From Pseudorasbora parva (Eukaryota; Chordata; Actinopteri; Cypriniformes; Gobionidae): a DNA stretch of 64,000 nt. Under the pieces are notes generated by a model. The model searched no databases, had not been told where the DNA came from, and saw nothing but the letters and a program-made list of their open reading frames with translations. A program made the translations under genes and the position numbers. Positions 14,901-25,805 of this stretch are shown here, one piece after another; position 1 is the first letter of the stretch; each line of letters opens with the position of its first letter. The stretch is taken from assembly GCF_024679245.1 (NCBI RefSeq), contig NC_090176.1, positions 48,577,615-48,641,614 on the forward strand, read 5' to 3'.

Positions 14901-15515
14901 TAACAGAAGTAACATGGATGAAGTAAGCCTTTAATGTACTTGGAAATCAGTCAATTCTAACCAAAATAGTTTATTGGTTGAGTCACCAAAGTCCAAGATG
15001 ATTGAACTTTTTGCACCATAAACTTGCTGTATTTATAAAATACAACTAGTATTAATTGTAATTGGTCTGGTATTGTGTTGTTTAGGGAACCAGGATTTCA
15101 GAGAGTTGGATCTACACAGCCTTTCCTGCTCTGCATATGAAACCACAACTGAACTGTACTGTTAGCAACTGGACACAACTGATCCACAGATATCCTGCGA
15201 CTGTTTTTTCATCTGCTGAATGTTGTGTTGACTCAAGTACTGCTGTTCTGTTGCAAAGTTGAAGGTACTGAACCAACTTCACTGACACAGGACATATATT
15301 CACTGACATGCAGGACTTGAAGTATTACACACTTATAAGCAGCTTTAATAGCTTATGAAAGAAATGCATATATTATGCCTTCATCATTTATTTTAAAAGT
15401 TAACCTTCTGTGATATAAATGGACTTGCTCGTAAATAAAGAACTAGTTTAAAACAACTTTTTGCATTCTTTATTTTTTACTTTACAATGAACAGCGTGTG
15501 TGTGTATATGTATGC

Positions 15516-15516
<1 letters not shown>

Positions 15517-15605
<89 letters not shown>

Positions 15606-15606
15606 G
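15517..15606. repeat. (TA)n / (TATATG)n microsatellite
   Basis: A TA run followed by about ten TATATG hexamers. Confidence 0.95.
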
Positions 15607-15639
15607 TATTAGTTGAGTAGATTGATTTCCATTTTTCTG

Positions 15640-15890
15640 AAGTGTTAGGTCAACACCAGAACAGTGTAGAATTTTAACTCTTCCAGTGTTTTCTACAAAG
15701 CTGCACTTAACTCTAACAGTGTTGTTGTTATCTGCATTGGTGTTAATATTTTACTCTATTAGAGTTTATTGTAACACCGAGTTGGGTGTTGTGAGAGGCA
15801 ACACTTTTAAAAGTGTTGAATTAACACTTTGCGGGTGGTTCCCATATATACACTTTTAAAGTGTTGAAATTAACTCTATTGGTGTTGATT
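15640..15890. repeat. GTGTTAAT/ATTAACAC-rich segment, right copy
   Basis: Repeated GTGTTGAATTAACACT, AAGTGTTGAAATTAAC and GGTGTTAATATT motifs. See the left copy at 12055. Confidence 0.6.
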
Positions 15891-16059
15891 TCCGGATTTC
15901 AAATTATTAAAAATAAAAGGATTTCTCCCTGGAGAAGTGTTCAGTCTTTTAATGTAAATAGTGAATCCGCCATGGCGCGTGCGCATTGAAGGGAATGGGA
16001 AATGAAACTCTGATTGCTTTATTGCATGTTACACCCAAAACACCCCCATGACTCATTAA

Positions 16060-16636
16060 AGCCCCTTTCACACTGCACGTCGGACCCGCGATATTCCCAG
16101 AACATTGCCGGGTCGCCTTCTGTGTGAAAGCAACCACGTCCCGGGATTGATTACCGAATTGAACCCGAGTCGGGGTACTAGTAACATTGCAGGGTTCGAT
16201 CCGGGACGAGCGCTGTGTGAACAAAAGCCGAAACTAATGCCTCAACGTGTACGTAGTTATCGTGCGACTCCTAGAGCTTGTTCTTTCAATAATACAACCC
16301 TGCAGTGCCAGAAGAGCTCGTCGGTGTTTTAAACGCAGAGAGTGTTCGTATACAAAAGAAACTAAAATTAAACAAGCAGAAATGTGCGCAAACTGGACAC
16401 AAGTCGAGACCACAGAGCTCCTTACTATCCGCGCTGAAGCTGAGATCGCTCGCCGTTATACGTCACATCTGGATGTCACATGTCAACTCGACCTGGGACC
16501 GTTACGGGTTTTGTGTAAAAGCGCACATATTACGGTATTTCGCTGGCAGTGTGAATGGACGAAATCTAGCGGCCCGGGAACAAATGCCGAGTCGCATTAT
16601 CTGTGTATTTGCCGGAATCGCAGTGTGAAAGGGGCT
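16060..16636. mobile_element. PIF/Harbinger-type MITE, 577 bp
   Basis: Perfect terminal inverted repeats AGCCCCTTTCACACTGC / GCAGTGTGAAAGGGGCT are flanked by a three-base duplication TAA (16057-16059, 16637-16639), the Harbinger signature. The interior is GC-richer than its surroundings (CCGGGTCG, CCCGGGA motifs in both orientations). ORFs over it are not genes. Confidence 0.9.
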
Positions 16637-16780
16637 TAAGAGACAAGGTACAACCACTTAAGACCATGCGCCTGGCACACCAACTGTTTTTCCGTAACAG
16701 CATTGTGGATTCGGACACGGCCTAAGTGCACCAGCGTCATACGCTTCAGACCATGTGCTCAGATCATTTAAATAGGGCCT

Positions 16781-18675
16781 CAAGAGTTGTCATGATATAG
16801 ATCTAGACAAAAAAAAAAACTCACATCACTTAAATCATATATGTGCTGAGAATGGGTGACACAGCATGCCACAAACAACTCTGATACCTCAGATATCCCA
16901 TGTGCTAAAGTGCTTTAAACCACAAACCTGCTTAGAACTGTTTTAAGGGTCATTCAAAAGCTCCTTTCCTGCCAACACTGGATGAATAATGTGATTTGTT
17001 TTGAGGTTATTAGTGCTGCTTGAATGATTAAACATTCTACATTTTACTTATAGAGCAGTGCAAGTCTCTCTCCAGCACAAAAACACTCAGCGGCTCAGGG
17101 TTTGGTCTAAAGGGACTTTGAGTCCAGTGCTGCTTTTTTACATCTCAACAACATCTTAAAGATTTACACTAGTATTGCTCTAAATCTTTAGCAATATATA
17201 ATAGCATACTAGCATTAACCCTATAAAGCCTGGCATATGAAATAATAGTCATAATATATATATATATGTATGTATGTGTGTATATATATAATTTTTTTTT
17301 TTTTAATGTAACAGTTTACTGAACATTAAGGCTTTAATCACTATATGATATAGCTAGAATATGGAGCTTATACACACATCAAACTGAGCAAAAATATAAC
17401 ATTTAGTGCAGAAGCTGAAGTTTATATGGTCAAAAAGATTGATTCAATTTCTATTGGATTTATGTATAAATGAGATCTTTATAACAATAGAGCAAAATGC
17501 ATACCAATTTCAGTTGTTACTCAATATTTCACAATAATGTCTTAGATGATATTTAAATGCTTAGTTGTATGATCAAAGCACTGTAGTTTTAAAACATATT
17601 AATGCATTGTAATATAATGAAGATTGAGAGGTGAATAAGTAAACGTTCCTCAAAAGTCACATTTGAACAATATTTATCTCAAAAATGATATATGGGTAAC
17701 CTAAGCTGCTTCAGTCTAATACATGTTCATCTTGATTGAACAACGACCTGAAGAGGGATGTTTTTACCATTTTACTAAAAGGATTTTACCAGCTAAAAAG
17801 TCATATTCATCAAACGTCAGAAGGCACAGATTGTGTGCAAAAGGTTTTTGAGCATCTAAATGACCAACATGATGAGATGCATTAGAAATGTGTACCAAAT
17901 TTAGGCTTTATATGGTTAAACTCTTCAGTGCATTCTCCAGACATACAGTCAAACCAAAATTAATTTAGACACCTTCAACATTTTCTCACAATATTACAGT
18001 TTATTCACTTTAGTTTAGAAAATGGCAATAAAATATGACTTCTATCCAAAAAAATTCATCTTGATAATGTCAGAATTTTCAAATTTTGATCAATTTTACT
18101 GGTAGTACCTGTATGAAGAATTTTTGGGTATGATATGTCACAGTTATTTTGCTATCCTCACTTACATAAATGAACTATAGTATCCTGCACACACTAGTGA
18201 AACATTATATCTGGTGTCTGAATGATTTTTGGTTTGGTCTGATTTTTATCACATTTACATTGCATTATGTGATTTAAGCATAATATTGATAATGGTATTT
18301 TCTGAAATATATCTTATAACTCAGTTGCCAACCCCTCCCAGTAATGAACCACAGCCAAGCTTGGACCGCCATCCGCAAGTCGAACAAAAATAGTCCACTG
18401 CAGCTGGACAAGAGCAAATGAGCTCTACGCTCGATCAAACTAGGCCTGTCTGAGATACTCCAGCCAGCATGAGGCAAAGTACAGCTTTATGAGCACAGAT
18501 CTGAGCTGTGAATGTGAGGCTTACAGGGTTTGTCAACCCAGAAACTAGAGAGGAATAATGTTTTGATGTTCTACATTTAACTATGCACATTTGCCCCATT
18601 TATACCTGAGAAGTGGTGACCTCCAAATCTACTGAAAGCCACTTTAGATCAGCGTCCTCAACTGGTGGGTCTCTA
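16781..18675. other. Intronic sequence, nothing recognised
   Basis: AT-rich, presumed slc4a10 intron, with short TA/TG runs near 17255-17300. Confidence 0.4.
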
Positions 18676-18808
18676 CTCACTTAAAAATGTTGGGTTAAAA
18701 ATAACCCAACACGTAACCCAACTGTGGGTTGGTATAGCACCTTCCCAACGTTGGGTTATTTTAACCCAATGCATTGGGTTAAAAACAGTTGGGCTAAAAG
18801 TAACCCTA
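18676..18808. repeat. GGGTTA/TAACCC-rich MITE fragment
   Basis: Alternating GGGTTA and TAACCCAA motifs, as in the CACTCTAAAA elements at 37435, 48996, 52955 and 57394, but without their termini. Confidence 0.6.
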
Positions 18809-18839
18809 ATAATATAATTAGTAATATTATATATATTAA

Positions 18840-19056
18840 AGGGATAGATCACCCAAAAACGACAAACCAGACAGTTGACGGTAGCTATTGACTTCTATAG
18901 TTGGAAAAAAATACTGTGGAAATCAATGGCTACTGTCAACTGTCTACGAATTTTTTAAAAAAATGTTCATCAGAAGAAAGAAAATTATACAGGTTTGGAA
19001 CAACGTGAGGGTGAGTAAATGAGGAAAATAATTACAATTTTGGGTGAACTATCGTT
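18840..19056. mobile_element. TTAA-targeted foldback MITE, 217 bp
   Basis: Ends AGGGATAGATCACCC and GGGTGAACTATCGTT, flanked by TTAA on both sides (18836-18839, 19057-19060). It is the shortest copy of the family, and its arms are largely complementary. Confidence 0.88.
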
Positions 19057-19243
19057 TTAAACACACTAATCAAGTTTTTAATGTTGTTTATAGCACAATT
19101 CCGATTTGGAGACAATAAAAGCTTTTTTTACAGTAACCAAATATCTTTATATATTTTAAAAGCGACATATATCACCATATATCTTTTTAAAGTGACATAT
19201 ATCCAATATTCTGCAAGATGCCCTGACCCAGAAAAGGAATTAA

Positions 19244-20020
19244 AGAGTTAGTTCACCCAAAAATGACATTTATGTAATTAATGACTCCCCCTAATGTCGT
19301 TCCTCACCCGTAAGACATCCGTTCATCTTCAGAACACAGTTTAAGATATTTTATATTTAGTCCGAGAGCGTTTGCAAGTGTATGCACACTATACTGTCCA
19401 TGCCCAGAAAGGGAATAAAAACATCATCACAGTAGTCCATATGAGACATCAGTGGGTTAATTAGAATCTCTTGAAGCATCGAAAATACATTTTGGTCCAA
19501 AAATAACAAAAACTACGACTTTATTCAGCATTGTATTCTCTTGCTTGTTTGTGTTCAAACCTCAAATAAAGATTAAAACGGTTATGAATCAGTGAATTGA
19601 TCAATGATTTGGATCTCCAATGTCAAGTGATTTCAACAGTTTGGCATGTGATCCGAATCATGAATCGATGCGCTGATTCATAACCGTTTGAATCTTTATT
19701 TGAGGTTTGAACACAAACAAAGAAGAGAAGACAATGCTGAAAAAAGTCGTAGTTTTTGTTTTTTTTGGACCAAAATGTATTTTGGATGCTTCAAGAGATT
19801 CTAATTAACCCACTGATGTCTCATATGGACTACTTTGATGATGTTTTTATTCCCTTTCTGGACATGGACAGTATAGTGTGCATACACTTGCATACGCTCT
19901 CGGACTAAATATAAAATATCTTAAACTGTGTGTGAAGACGAATGGAAGTCTTACGGGTGTGGAACGACATTAGGGTGAGGAGTTAATGACATCAATTTCA
20001 TTTTTGGGTGAACTAACCCT
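19244..20020. mobile_element. TTAA-targeted foldback MITE, 777 bp
   Basis: Ends AGAGTTAGTTCACCCAAAAA and TTTTTGGGTGAACTAACCCT, with TTAA at 19240-19243 and 20021-20024. The two halves are near-perfect reverse complements through most of the length, so it can fold into a very long hairpin. Confidence 0.93.
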
Positions 20021-20024
20021 TTAA

Positions 20025-21316
20025 AACGGCATGATATGCAATGGATGCAGACGAAATTATTATTCAATGTTTTGCTTAGAGAGCCCTTGATCGCAGTTCA
20101 TGTCCATTTGGGTTGACGTTAGGGCTGTGCAATATATCGGAATTATCGAAATATTGCAAATGTACATATCGCAATATGCATATCGCAATGGCTCGCAATA
20201 TCTGAATGATTTTAATAGCTTACTTCAACATTGTGAAAAGTGTAAGTTTTAGGTCACACATTGGGCAGAGACTGGGCACATTACTGTTACTTATGTGACT
20301 TGCTTGACGTTAAAAAGAGTTATTAAATGCAATAATTTGCGAAAAACCATAACTTGCAGTCTCCCGCTGTCTGATACACACACCGAAACGTGAACGATTT
20401 GTGACAAATGTTTGCTAAAACACTGCTGGTCACTTTCAGAAGTTGTAGCGATGCTTTCGTTTCCCAGGAAGAATGTGAAACACAAATGGTTTCATTCTCA
20501 GTTTTTAAGTGAGGCCTGAATCCGATCTGAGGATATCGGAATCGATGCGTTTTTTTCCTGCTTATACATTCACGTCATATCCGATCTGTGCCACATGAGA
20601 GGAAAAAATCGTAATTGGGTCACTTGAACCATGCAGTGTAAATAGGGCCTAAATGGGGCCTAATTGGTGTTTTTAATATGCTTTAAAATGAAACTACTCG
20701 CCAATTCATGACAGTCAACACCATTGCTGAGTATTTTCTCCTTAAACTGTAGTTTAAAAAAAAAAACACAAAAACGTAGTTTGAAATCGAGGGTTTATCT
20801 GACATCACAAACAACCTTGTAACCAATCACGTTAACGTGTGGGCGGGGTTTAGCATATCATTAACTATAATGCTCTGAAGCAGTGGAGTCTCAAGAGAAG
20901 CCAGATTATCTCTGTATATTTTTCTATTGATATGAAAAATCGTGTGCATTTAGCAATATAGCGGGTGGTTTATGTACATGATGTATATTACGATGTTATG
21001 ATGAACTATATGCCATTCTCCACTGACGTTCAGTGATGTTCAAAGCATTTCCAAGGATGCTGATTTTTAAAAGACAGTCTAAGATGGTGAACGGGAACAT
21101 GGATTGTGTAACATTAGCAACACATTATTAGCTGTTTGATAATGTAATCAAGCAAAAGGCTAGCATTTACTACAGGAAAATTGAGCGAGTGGGCTGCAGT
21201 GAGTGAGTGGAGGCGGGGCTTATTTGCATATTTATGTATCTGCATATACTAAATTACATATGTACACTAGTTACATTAAAGCTATTTTAAGGCATTACTA
21301 TATTTTTTGACAGGAA
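20025..21316. other. Intronic sequence with a partial hAT-like terminus
   Basis: AGGGCTGTGCAATATATCG at about 20123 resembles a fish hAT end followed by ATATCG repeats, but no partner end was found. The rest is unassigned. Confidence 0.35.
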
Positions 21317-21642
21317 TACAACCCGAATTCAAGGAATGTTGGGACGAATGTCGAATAAACTGAAAACAAAAAGACGATGCATGCCCAGACGTTTCAAACG
21401 TCTTCAGACGTTTTGAAAAGAAGAGATGCTACACCACTGAAAACATGCCGCCATCCCAACTATTTTGAGACCTGTAGCAGGCATCAAGTTTGAAATGAGC
21501 TCATTTAGTGTAAAATTTCTCCATTTTAACCTTTGTTATATTATTGATGTTCCATTTTGAATAAAACATTGGCTTGTGTGATTTGAAAGTCTTTTAGTTT
21601 CCATTTTATTCAAATTTAAAATAGTCCCAACATTTCCAGGTT
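21317..21642. mobile_element. Non-autonomous DNA element with ACAACCCGAATTC / CCAGGTTG ends
   Basis: The left end ACAACCCGAATTCAAGGAATG and the right end ACATTTCCAGGTTG are imperfect reverse complements. Both are followed inward by GTTGGGAC / GTCCCAAC and by complementary ACTGAAAAC..AAAAGAC segments. It looks like a deleted copy of a common fish MITE. Confidence 0.65.
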
Positions 21643-22071
21643 GCATTTAAATGTGTAATTTTAGTGATCAAAGATGAGTTTAAGGGATACCATTATTGAC
21701 TAAAGGGGGACTTTAAATGATCATAGGCTAAATATCAGTGTTTGATCTTAAGAACATTTTGGGTCACCACTTGATGTCGTGAAGAAAACAAAACCAGTTG
21801 AGAAACATTATTAAAGCCCCTGTTAGATGCATTTATTGCCATTGAGCTGGCTTCATTTTATAATGGTCATTAAAACACTATAGATCATTACATCCTCATG
21901 GCCTGATCTATTGCCCCAGTGTCACGGATAATCTCAGTCACAGTGGGGTTTGTGAATTAAAATGGTGCTGACAGCTGTTGAAACTGCTCTCCAATGGAAT
22001 CATTAGATCCTGGATTAAAACACAGTCTATCATCTACTGTAATTTATATTGAGAAGACATGACATCTAACA
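21643..22071. other. Intronic sequence, nothing recognised
   Basis: No ORF or repeat structure was noticed. Confidence 0.4.
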
Positions 22072-22075
22072 TTAA

Positions 22076-22791
22076 AGGGTTAGTTCCCCCAAAAATGAAA
22101 ATTATTTCATAAATTCCTCACCCTCATGTCGTTAGACACCCGTAAGCCCTTCGTTCATCTTCGGAACACAAATGAAGATATTTTTGTTGAAAGCTGAGAG
22201 AGGCTTCAGAAAGGCCTCCATTGGCATTCAGTACATTCCCACTCACAAGACCCATAAAGGCACTAAACACATCGACACAAAGCCCATCTCACTCCAGTGG
22301 CTGGACAATCATTTTACAATGCGATGAAAATAGTTAGTGTGCAAAAAAATCTAAATAACGGCTTTATCCACCAAGTTATTGACGTAAACTCGACGCATGC
22401 GCAAGAATATGACGGAGATCCGCCATTCTATTCGTGACCCGGAAGAGGAGGAGGAGCGCCGCTATCGTGTGAGTTCACGTCCGAAACCTACACGGAAGAC
22501 AATAACTTGGTGGATAAAGTCATTATTTCGATTTTTTGCGCACAAAAACAATTCTCATCGCTTCATAAAATGATTGTCCAGCCACTGTAGTGAGATGGGC
22601 TTTGTATCGATGTGTTTAGTGCCTTTGTGAGTGGGAATGTACTGAATGCCAATGGAGGCCTTTCTGAAGCCTCTCTCAGCTTTCAACAAAAATATCTTCA
22701 TTTGTGTTCTGAAGATGAACGAAGGTCTTACGGGTGTCCAGCGACATGAGGGTGAGGAATTAATGAAATAGTTTTTGGGTGAGCTAACCCT
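22076..22791. mobile_element. TTAA-targeted foldback MITE, 716 bp
   Basis: Ends AGGGTTAGTTCCCCCAAAAA and TTTTTGGGTGAGCTAACCCT, with TTAA at 22072-22075 and 22792-22795. Long arms: the TTCAGAAAGGCCTCCATTGG segment in the left arm is mirrored in the right one. Confidence 0.93.
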
Positions 22792-23261
22792 TTAATAGAT
22801 GGTTTACTAGTAATTGGATAAATGTCTCTAAAGGTTTTACCAAATTCAACATTTCATTAGAATCAACAATGACCTTATTCAAGCTGAATAACACACTATT
22901 GTCTCATAGAGCTGCTAATAGCGGTTTCATTGATGACCTTTACAGTTATTGAACTGAACTGAATTAACATTGATCTGACTTGAGTTGGATAATGACACGA
23001 TTGTCTATTTAGAGCTTTACAGCAGAATCTGAAGTTGTCTCATTCTGTTTATCACTGTAAAGTTGCTTTGAAACAATCTGTATTGTATAAGTAAGTGAAG
23101 TAAGTGCTATAGAATTAAAGCTGACTTTACTTGACTATCACTGTGTTCCACCACCAGAGAGAAAGAAAGAATAAAGGGCAACATTTTATTTTAAGGTGTC
23201 TGTGTTTCAGTGTAATTATACATTTAAGTACTCTGTAATAATATAAGTAAGTAACAAGGAC

Positions 23262-23530
23262 AATAAAGGGTAAGACTTTAGTTTAAGGTCCAATTATCAC
23301 AAGTTGTTTATTATCATGTATTTTACTAGAATATTCGCTGTTTATTAGTACTTATAAAGCACACAGTAATGCCGTATTCTGCATGAACATATTGTACATC
23401 TATTGTACATCCTACCCAATACCTAAACTTAACAACTACCTCACTATTAATCAGCAATAATTAGGAGTTTATAGAGGCAAACGTCAGTTAATAGTAAGAA
23501 TTGGACACTAAACTAAATTGTGACCAAATA
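23262..23530. mobile_element. MITE-like repeat with TTTAGTTTA / TAAACTAAA ends
   Basis: AAGACTTTAGTTTAAGGTCCAA faces TTGGACACTAAACTAAATTG at about 23500-23520. The interior (ACATATTGTACATC, CCTAAACTTAAC) is typical of dispersed fish repeats. The exact ends are uncertain. Confidence 0.5.
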
Positions 23531-24238
23531 AAGTATTACCAAATAAAGAAATTATATTTTGTATAATTAATCCTATTTTAGAATCCTTAAAATTGTATGG
23601 CATCATGAGGATTTAATAGATTCGTGTTACTGTAATACAGTATTAGTTACTGTATTATAAAGTTACTGCAATAACCGAGTGTAATAAAATGAGCAAATTA
23701 TACTTTACATTTTAAATATATGGCAAATACATTTTTCACATCACAGTAATAAGAATTTGGCAGGAAATGAAGGCTTAATTATCATGCAAAAAAAATGTAA
23801 TTAGGCCTAATTTTCTTTCTTTTCTGCTGATTTGATATATTTCACATACGAGTTCGCTCAAGTTCACTCGTGGTACAAATCAACTTTCTTATCAATATCG
23901 TCCTCCTATCAAGACATCTTGAAGTTTAACATGTAAATACACACATGTATGCTAATATAATCTACGATGATAACCTGTGGCGAGCAGAGCATCGCGCGTT
24001 AATAAAAAAAATCCGTCCTGATCTGCGACATGCAATGCAGTGAAATGCTGAAACTGTAACATGCGTGACGCCTTCAGACTGCAGATGGGCAAGACACTCA
24101 CGAGCAACGAGTCACTCATTCCGTCTATCTCTCACGGTCTCACACACATCCACACAATCAGAACATATGATCCCTGATCGGACAGATGTAGTGCACTGCA
24201 TTCGCTGCGTTATAGCGGCTGGTTAAGGAGCGTCTTAC
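23531..24238. other. Start of slc4a10 first intron
   Basis: Non-coding, and GC-richer toward the exon at 24239. No repeat is recognised. Confidence 0.5.
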
Positions 24239-24286
24239 CGCGGGCAGCAGAGGCTCCATTTGTGCGCCTTGGTCCTTCACGTCCAT
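24239..24286 (-). CDS. slc4a10: slc4a10 first coding exon (NBCn2/NCBE sodium bicarbonate transporter)
   Basis: On the minus strand an ATG at 24286 opens MDVKDQGAQMEPLLPA, ending at a consensus donor (GCG|GTAAGA). This matches the N-terminus of vertebrate SLC4A10 (family knowledge: MEIKDQGAQMEPLLPT, the MEIK-type isoform), a plasma-membrane electroneutral Na+-coupled bicarbonate transporter of neurons and choroid plexus. Only 16 residues are present; the DEEAVVD exon and the transmembrane part must lie left of the window. The gene follows tbr1 on the same strand, as in mammals. A good acceptor (CTGTTCTGTTCCACAG) lies 9 nt before the ATG, so a separate 5' non-coding exon is possible. Confidence 0.85.
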
Positions 24287-24480
24287 CTTCTGTACCTGTG
24301 GAACAGAACAGATCTAGTGCGTGTAGTGCGTACTGCGTGTAGCGGCAGATGATGTGCTCACATTTTTAGTGCGGTGATATTATCACCGAGCGCACTCATA
24401 AGGGCGCATGGAGCTGCTGTGTGACGCAGTTGTGGGTAGTAGGACTTTAACTCCACAGGGGAGGGGGCATTGTGTTATAG
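24287..24480 (-). promoter_or_regulatory. slc4a10 5' flank with palindrome
   Basis: A relatively GC-rich segment upstream of exon 1. It holds a perfect interrupted palindrome CGGTGATATTATCACCG (24372-24388) within a looser GTGC..GCAC palindrome, and a TGACGCAG CRE/AP1-like site near 24422. No TATA box is obvious. Promoter identity is inferred from position. Confidence 0.4.
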
Positions 24481-24627
24481 TGCCTCGGAAATTATCTGGA
24501 ATGACTGGACCTTATAAAGGAGACATTTTGTTGAAATAACTAGGGAGGACTGCAGGATTTAGTCACCTGATGGAGTTTGGATTATTTGCCACTGTGGCCT
24601 CTGGCTTGGGGGCACAATATTATTTAA

Positions 24628-25131
24628 AGGTGTGGTTGCATGCGATTTCACTTTTTTAACTTTAGTTAGTGTGTATTGTTGTTGCTTGAGCATAAACAGT
24701 ATCTGCAAAGTTACAGCGCTGAAAGTTCAATGCAAACGGAGATATTGTCTTTTAAAGTTATGGCAGTTTATTGCCTACAAAAGCGGCCGGTTTGGACTAC
24801 AACAAGCTTCTTCCTGGGTTGGTGACATCATAAACCCTTGCTAGTCTCCGCAGATGTGACTGGCGTGGCGTTTCCGGCAACCTGTGCTTGGCTCTTCAGC
24901 CAATAAAAATACAGGAAACTACATTTGGCCATCTGACCAATCTAAGACCATTGCGTTTTTCAGAGGGATGGGCTTCATAGAAGCAGGAAGCAAACGGGAC
25001 AGTGGAGACAGCAGTGTGGAATAAAGGGAGAATAGAAGAAAAATAGGTAAATAAAAAAAAAAGTATTAAGACATGCTATACTGAGCCCCATAAACACAAC
25101 CAAGCCTAGAAAAAAACACGGAACCACCCCT
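24628..25131. mobile_element. TTAA-flanked MITE, second family, 504 bp
   Basis: Ends AGGTGTGGTTGCATGCG and GGAACCACCCCT, flanked by TTAA (24624-24627, 25132-25135). An inverted relative of its left part ends at 48809 (TCAACCACCCCT then TTAA). ORFs on either strand are not genes. Confidence 0.8.
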
Positions 25132-25803
25132 TTAATATTCAACTTTATTGATCTGACTGTACTTGGGCTGTTGTTTGAGAACTGAACTGAGCTGGACAAC
25201 AGCAATTTATAGCTGAAATTAACTAATTTAGTAACTGATGATCTTTACAACTGAACTGGCATCAGTTTCCTGTTATCACTTTAAAGCTGCTGTGAAGCTA
25301 TATTGTATAAAGCGCTATATAAATAAAAGGTGTCTGGAATGGGCAGTAGTGGTTGCCTTAATAGTCCAGTTAAACAAATGCCCTAAAGGAATTGGCTGGT
25401 TCACTCAAAACTAAACATTTTGTCATCAATTTGACCACAAAAGATGATATTTTGAAAAATCTTTCTTGTTTCACAGAGGAAAGAAAATCATCTTTGGGCA
25501 AAGATATGGGTACCATGAGCAAATAATGAGAATATTTGGCCTGCATCTATAATTTTTATTGTATTTTGGTGGGTGGCTAGATGGTGACACTTGTTCTGAG
25601 AAATGTCTTGAGAGATTTACATGTGATAGAGGTCAACTAGGCCTCTATGAAGGTAGCAAACAACACTAAGTAGCATATTTAATGGCAAGATCCCATAGAT
25701 CCCATTTTCTTGTAATGGTGAAAATATTTTCTTGAGAGGTTTGTGTCAACAGAAAGTGTCTCACTATACAGTATACAGTAAACTAGCTCATGTCTCTCCT
25801 TTG
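25132..25803. other. Intergenic, old repeat pieces
   Basis: A fragment near 25385-25530 (GGTTCACTCAAAACTAA..TTTGTCATCA) looks like one arm of the GTTCACCC foldback family. No gene is seen. Confidence 0.4.
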
Positions 25804-25805
25804 TA

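Larger units (their letters stand above)
13184..15439 (+). pseudogene. Unknown multi-exon coding unit, partly decayed
   Basis: Five exon-like segments with GT-AG borders: 13184-13286, 13626-13729, 13851-13931, 14063-14144 and 15086 onward. In the last four one frame continues through every junction (phases 0, 0, 1). It reads GGPILLEW|ENFYDAASKGYLAWC, then ..RTCLEM|TQQIGKSP, then ..FQQMT|RNQDFRELD, ending at a TAG at 15163-15165. A poly(A) signal AATAAA lies at 15434-15439. The first segment is open for 34 codons (contains HPPGLKPRLTDDHAFC), but joining it to the second needs a one-base shift. The second also has an in-frame TGA at 13643-13645. I do not recognise the protein. A TTAA foldback element sits in the last intron. 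It could be a dead copy of a fish gene family or cargo of the surrounding element. Confidence 0.5.
11477..16780. mobile_element. Composite block bounded by GGGCCCTATTTT-type inverted ends
   Basis: The left end GGGCCCTATTTTAACG with nearby AGCACATG faces a right end near 16745-16780 reading CATGTGCTCAGATC..AAATAGGGCC, its degenerate reverse complement. Between them lie GTGTTAAT-type arrays (12055-12200 and 15640-15890), tandem repeats, the spliced unit at 13184-15439, a TTAA foldback element and a Harbinger MITE. Whether the outer ends belong to one original 5-kb element or two solitary remnants is not settled. Confidence 0.4.

Noticed and set aside
16247..16639. 130-codon plus-strand ORF
   Set aside because: It lies inside the Harbinger-type MITE at 16060-16636 and has no domain; GC-rich MITE sequence leaves frames open by chance.
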